Assembly (NCBI GenBank): GCA_035293245.1
Contig: DATDOO010000126.1
Location: forward strand, 1-23,749
Length of the DNA stretch: 23,749 bases
DNA from: DATDOO01 sp035293245
GTDB lineage: Bacteria > Pseudomonadota > Gammaproteobacteria > Methylococcales > Methylococcaceae
Reading direction: 5' to 3'
The position numbers were made by a program, and so were the translations under genes. A model generated the notes under the pieces. The model searched no databases, was not told the origin of the DNA, and saw only the letters and a program-made list of their open reading frames with translations. Shown here one piece after another: positions 22,312 through 23,749 of this stretch. Each line of letters opens with the position of its first letter. Positions within the stretch are counted from its first letter, which is position 1.

Positions 22312-23316
22312 CTAATACATATGCACCGCAATCACATGCACCACCGCCGTCACCACCAGAATGACGAATAACGGGATGTGAAGCACGTGCCACAAGGCAA
22401 AGAAACGCTCATAAACGCCGAACTCGGCGGCCCTGTGAACCGCCTTCATGTAGGTTTCCACCAGCGCTTCGTCGCGCTCCAAGCGTTGCCGGTATTCGCT
22501 TAGACGCCACCTCTCCTTCCGCGCCAGATCTTTCAATTCCCGCCGCAAGGTGTGGATGACCTTGGATTTGATCCGCACGGATATGAATGCCAGCTTGACC
22601 AATTGCCAGAGCGTTTCACCCAAGCCGCGGCCGGAGAAGTGCTGGGCCGCCTCGAACTCCTGCAAATAAGTCCGCACGACCGGGGTGATGTAGGGATCGT
22701 GCTCCACCTCGGTTCGCGTGAGGCCACACAACTGCTGCAACTCTTGCAAACTCAAGTGGCGGCCGTAAAAGCGGTGATGAATGTGCAAATAGATGAAGCG
22801 CCCGACGATCCCGCTGGCCGCCACCAGCAGCATGGAAAACAGCGCCACGTTGCTGTTGACCGCATTCAAACGAAAATTGGCATGAAACAAAATCAGCACC
22901 GGGCCGATGATCCCGAGGATTGTGTGCAACCGGAAGTAATGCTTGACCGCCCCCCAGGTGCGCATAAAGCGAAAATTCTTGCGCGCGGGATAAATGAGGA
23001 GCAAAAGCATGCACAGGCTGCCGGCGATGCCCAGGTAATATCCTGCCCCCTCTTTCGCCGTGACGTACTCCTCCCCCCGCAGCATCCAGCCGGTCCCAAT
23101 CACCCCGGCGATCGCCAGGAAAAACAGCAGGGTGGCGTAATGCGTCGTGGTCGGTGCATAAAGGGCGGCATACGGCGACGCCTGGGCGCCGCGCGGCGCC
23201 GTTCGGCGATTGCCCGCGAAAGGAGGAAATTCCGCGCTCGGAACGGCGGCGCCTCGAACATCCGCCCCACTCGGCTGCTCATTCGCCGCTAAATTTTCAA
23301 GAGGTGGGTTCCCCAT
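22312..23316 (-). CDS. Integral membrane protein, probable di-heme b-type cytochrome
   Basis: A 334-residue protein with a proline-rich N-terminal tail (1-57) and about five membrane helices (about 60-80, 92-110, 131-149, 156-177, 312-332). A charged cytoplasmic-type stretch (about 182-300) splits the last helix from the others. Histidines fall 14 residues apart twice: H131/H145 in one helix and H313/H327 in another. This is the spacing that holds two stacked b hemes in ferric-reductase-like and related cytochromes. It probably takes electrons from quinol and passes them to the downstream 21-heme cytochrome. The start ATG at 23316 is uncertain, with no strong ribosome binding site; a GTG at 23367 is in frame. 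No flavin or NAD(P)H domain is attached. Confidence 0.7.
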   Translation of the reverse strand: MGNPPLENLAANEQPSGADVRGAAVPSAEFPPFAGNRRTAPRGAQASPYAALYAPTTTHYATLLFFLAIAGVIGTGWMLRGEEYVTAKEGAGYYLGIAGSLCMLLLLIYPARKNFRFMRTWGAVKHYFRLHTILGIIGPVLILFHANFRLNAVNSNVALFSMLLVAASGIVGRFIYLHIHHRFYGRHLSLQELQQLCGLTRTEVEHDPYITPVVRTYLQEFEAAQHFSGRGLGETLWQLVKLAFISVRIKSKVIHTLRRELKDLARKERWRLSEYRQRLERDEALVETYMKAVHRAAEFGVYERFFALWHVLHIPLFVILVVTAVVHVIAVHMY

Positions 23317-23617
23317 GCAATTTCGCCATTCAAAACGACTTATGGATTCAGGCTGCGGCGAAAACACCCACGAACCGCCCGCGAAGCGAGCCGTATCGAG
23401 TGGTGATTTCCGTGCGTTTGGATATGCCGATCAATTAGACCGCGCTGGCGGTGCAACTGTTCACACGCCGGCACCGCGAACCACCTCTGGAATAGCCTGA
23501 TCATGGCCCGAAATGCGGGCACACCCCCAGCGGAGAGCACTGAATTCCCATTGCGGTACTGACGTTTAACCCTTGCCGTCTGTTGGCACTTTGTCGACCG
23601 GAAGCACAAAAAAAAAA
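23317..23617. other. Region upstream of the cytochrome operon (301 bp, no gene seen)
   Basis: No convincing gene is visible; an 89-codon minus-strand frame here has neither a ribosome site nor a recognisable product. It should contain the promoter of the b-type cytochrome gene. One hairpin, GCCCG-AAATG-CGGGC, lies at 23506-23520. A run of ten A (23608-23617) abuts the IS end. Confidence 0.65.
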
Positions 23618-23643
23618 GGCTATGTCTGCGTTAAACGTTGAAA
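23618..23643 (+). repeat. Left terminal inverted repeat of the IS
   Basis: Its 26 bp match the inverted end at 115-140 at 23 positions; mismatches fall at repeat positions 13, 18 and 19. Confidence 0.85.
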
Positions 23644-23694
23644 TGGATTTTTTGTCCAATGAGATAAACGCATCCAACCCAGGAGGGCGTCCTC

Positions 23695-23749
23695 ATGAAA
23701 ACCTCCGACTTCAAGATTTGGTTCGACCGGTTGTCGCAGCTTAGCCGTG
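23695..23749 (+). CDS. IS1595-family transposase, N-terminal fragment (3' end outside window)
   Basis: The first 18 codons of a transposase, MKTSDFKIWFDRLSQLSR, with a strong ribosome binding site (AGGAGGG, 7 bases before ATG). The leucine-rich opening resembles the N-terminal region of IS1595/ISXO2-like transposases, but so few residues cannot prove the family alone; the terminal repeats and the C-terminal fragment at the other edge support it. Confidence 0.7.
   Translation, partial: MKTSDFKIWFDRLSQLSR

Larger units (their letters stand above)
23618..23749 (+). mobile_element. Left end of an IS1595-like insertion sequence (partial)
   Basis: The element starts with GGCTATGTCTGC at 23618, matching the end seen at 140 in inverse orientation, and is followed by the start of a transposase gene on the plus strand. 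The rest is outside the window. The 8 bases just outside are all A, different from ATTACAAA beside the other copy, so these are two separate insertions unless rearrangement has occurred. Confidence 0.85.

Noticed and set aside
23340..23609. An 89-codon minus-strand frame upstream of the b-type cytochrome gene
   Set aside because: No ribosome binding site, no recognisable product, and arginine/histidine-rich composition typical of non-coding GC-rich sequence.
1..23749. A circular element closed through a single IS
   Set aside because: The flanking octamers on the two sides differ, and the gene content (ychF, cysM, rlmD) is chromosomal.

Overview
The window reads as chromosomal DNA of a GC-rich, Gram-negative proteobacterium, most likely a betaproteobacterium. 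The pointers are a Tat-dependent OpgD, a TIGR04073-type secreted protein beside an OmpA lipoprotein, a cysM-rlmD pair, a 21-heme cytochrome, and dispersed palindromic repeats of the 'PHPGPLPLGEG' kind. The heme-rich locus would suit a chemolithotroph or a metal- or extracellular-electron-respiring lineage. The taxonomy is inference.

Layout. (1) 1-140 is the right end of an IS1595-like insertion sequence, and 23618-23749 is the left end of a second, similarly oriented copy. Their terminal repeats match at 23 of 26 positions, so the 23.5 kb between them is bracketed by directly repeated ISs. (2) 141-6368, minus strand, is a defence operon: hsdR, an RHH-type antitoxin, a PIN toxin, a fused hsdM-hsdS, and a DUF3644-like gene cut after 47 codons by the left IS. 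(3) 6369-6709 has no gene but holds two strong inverted repeats. (4) 6710-17683, minus strand, is a long gene train: a periplasmic multidomain glycosidase-like protein, opgD, cysM, rlmD, a YkuD L,D-transpeptidase, an HDOD protein, a GAF-GGDEF diguanylate cyclase and ychF. From cysM to the cyclase every stop codon overlaps the next start. (5) 17684-17997 is a divergent intergenic region with a perfect 16-bp palindrome and a promoter candidate. It leads on the plus strand to a TIGR04073-like secreted protein and an OmpA-family lipoprotein, closed by a clear intrinsic terminator. (6) 19292-23316, minus strand, encodes a probable di-heme b-type membrane protein, a 21-heme c-type cytochrome made of six triheme repeats, and a Sel1-repeat periplasmic protein.

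How the genes work together. The defence block looks like a type I restriction-modification system (EcoEI-like HsdR, M and S in one chain) carrying two accessory ribonuclease-type candidates. The glycosidase-like protein and OpgD probably act on the same periplasmic glucan. The b-type protein and the 21-heme cytochrome suggest an electron path from the quinone pool to the periplasm or beyond.

A pattern running through the window is short palindromic repeats that lie in frame inside protein genes: hsdMS, hsdR, the L,D-transpeptidase, rlmD and the glycosidase-like gene. Two of them (in rlmD and the glycosidase-like gene) are recognisably the same element and both encode the peptide REVP.
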